NCBI GenBank assembly: GCA_020072805.1
Contig: JAIQGC010000033.1
Location: 1 to 44,224 of the forward strand
Source: Terriglobia bacterium
GTDB taxonomy: Bacteria > Acidobacteriota > Terriglobia > Acidiferrales > UBA7541
Length of the DNA stretch: 44,224 nt
Direction: 5' to 3'
The notes under the pieces were generated by a model. That model was not told the DNA's origin. It saw nothing but the letters and a program-made list of their open reading frames with translations, and made no database searches. The number at the start of each line of letters is the position of its first letter. Position 1 is the first letter of the stretch. This document shows, one piece after another, positions 43,300 to 44,224 of this stretch. The position numbers were made by a program, and so were the translations under genes.

Positions 43300-44222
43300 C
43301 CGCGATCGGCGGACTCTCCGGCGAAGTGGAAGCTTTCGCGGAAGCCGGACTGGCGCGGCAGCGGAAAGACATTGAACAGCGCGGTGACCAGTCCGTAGCC
43401 CGCCTGCCAGGCCCAGCGTTTAAGGAAAAACCATTCCCGCGGGGGACGGCGCATCTGCTGAAGAATTTCTCCGGCCATGGCGGTGGCCAGGCGGTGGCGG
43501 ATGCGTGCAGGGAGGGCGAAGAGGAGCAGACCGAGGTCGGCGCGGGTGGCCACGTGATTGGAAATGATGAGGAACGGGCCCGCGACATTGTGCAGGTTTT
43601 CCCTTCCCGTGATTTTCGGATGCGCCAGCAGGAGCGTAGCCGGCCAGGTCAGAGCGTAATAGACGGCCAGGCGCAGCCAGCGGATGGGGGCGCGCTGCGC
43701 CCAGCGCGGATAGGAAAACTCCGTGCGGCGGGCTTGCGGCTGGCGGAGCAATTGCTCGACGTCGTCCACGGTGCGAGCTTCGGCGAAGGCGGTTTCGTTC
43801 AGCTCGATCTGGTAGCGGTCCTCGAGAGCGCTGAGCAGTTCGACACGGTCAAGGGAGCTGAGATTCAGCTGGCTCTCGAGATGGGTCGCGACTGGCGCCG
43901 CTGCCCCGGCCGGTGCGAATTTTTGCAGCAACTCTTCGAGCGAATCTTTTCCACCCCGCTGCGGCCCCCGGCCGGCGGAAGTTTCCGCGACTCTGCGGGC
44001 GATCTCCGCCAGGCGGGGTTTGCCGGTGGGCGTGCGCGGAAAATCCGGTTCGGACCAGCAGAGCCAGCGGCGGATGCGCTGGTATTCGGCCAGCATGGCA
44101 TTGGCGCTCTGGATCGCTTCCGCCGCAGCGGTTTCCTGCTGCTCCTTTTCCGCCGGCACGCCGACGCCCGGCAGGAGCACGGCCAGCGGTTCGGCGTTGC
44201 CATCCTGTTCGTGCGCAAGCAC
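43119..44222 (-). CDS. AMP-ligase (3' part) - acyl carrier - PlsC-type acyltransferase fusion, partial
   Basis: 367 residues visible; the 5' part is beyond the right edge. The first 90 residues are the C-terminal subdomain of an acyl-activating AMP-ligase (YQRIRRWLCWSEPDFPRTPT, GKPRLAEIA). A carrier domain at about 95-160 has LSSLDRVELLSALEDRY, with the serine for phosphopantetheine. A PlsC acyltransferase follows from about 190 (FLIISNHVATRADLG, VLVFPEGEVSRDG, PFRGGIGLL, VPVRLDGL). The acyltransferase box reads H-X5-D rather than the usual H-X4-D. The protein ends abruptly after ERRRWAR with VVSL, where the family continues for 20-30 residues. It probably makes acylated glycerophosphates or a related lipid. 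Confidence 0.85.
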   Translation of the reverse strand: MLAHEQDGNAEPLAVLLPGVGVPAEKEQQETAAAEAIQSANAMLAEYQRIRRWLCWSEPDFPRTPTGKPRLAEIARRVAETSAGRGPQRGGKDSLEELLQKFAPAGAAAPVATHLESQLNLSSLDRVELLSALEDRYQIELNETAFAEARTVDDVEQLLRQPQARRTEFSYPRWAQRAPIRWLRLAVYYALTWPATLLLAHPKITGRENLHNVAGPFLIISNHVATRADLGLLLFALPARIRHRLATAMAGEILQQMRRPPREWFFLKRWAWQAGYGLVTALFNVFPLPRQSGFRESFHFAGESADRGHSVLVFPEGEVSRDGSMAPFRGGIGLLAESLRLPVVPVRLDGLWKMKQERRRWARVVSL

Positions 44223-44224
44223 TA

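Overview
The window is high-GC bacterial chromosome, most likely from a soil Acidobacteriota (Terriglobia-type). This is inferred from a roughly 1,200-residue Oar-like TonB-dependent receptor with an N-terminal carboxypeptidase-regulatory domain, a FecR plus tryptophan-rich-repeat secreted protein, many dispersed short palindromic repeats (including the type whose spurious translation reads HPERSEGSAF), and the housekeeping set. No rRNA or tRNA gene was found by eye.

Layout. 1-4000 is an accessory region: a DpnA-type GATC adenine methyltransferase, a DpnI-like endonuclease broken by one frameshift, and a REP-associated (RAYT) transposase surrounded by its REP palindromes. 4.0-8.2 kb holds serS, a small membrane/YHS-like protein, glutamate dehydrogenase and thiD. 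8.2-9.5 kb is an UPF0175 antitoxin / PIN (DUF3368) toxin pair framed by direct repeats, one of which copies the 3' end of thiD. 9.7-16.6 kb is a pyrimidine cluster: pyrR-pyrB-pyrC leftward; a secreted PafA-like alkaline phosphatase, pyrD, an rlpA-like gene and pyrF rightward. After a leftward alpha/beta hydrolase comes a low-GC two-gene island (18.2-19.4 kb) recognised as a Pycsar anti-phage system: a three-helix PycTM effector overlapping a class III pyrimidine cyclase. It is also framed by direct repeats.

19.9-28.6 kb holds selB, tatA, maf (leftward), a methylmalonyl-CoA mutase-type large subunit with a small membrane protein (leftward), two small genes plus a MEMO/AmmeMemoRadiSam B protein, and the FecR/WV-repeat protein. 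28.9-41.8 kb holds the TonB receptor, an aminotransferase, an amidohydrolase-cupin pair, a cysteine-rich methyltransferase-like protein of unknown function, a beta-propeller/phosphoesterase fusion, and an FMN 2-hydroxyacid dehydrogenase with a Tat-like signal and a CXXCH motif. The right edge has two small secreted proteins and the 3' part of an AMP-ligase/ACP/acyltransferase fusion. The last two genes converge and both look truncated at one junction near 43.14 kb.

Main points: (i) a Pycsar module in effector-cyclase order; (ii) a GATC methyltransferase beside a GATC-methyl-dependent-type nuclease, a pairing that should be self-toxic and where the nuclease is frameshifted; (iii) three defence or toxin modules each framed by short non-coding direct repeats without an integrase; (iv) a change of GC skew near 5.3-5.5 kb that does not follow gene direction. 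All family assignments come from reading motifs; no database search was run.
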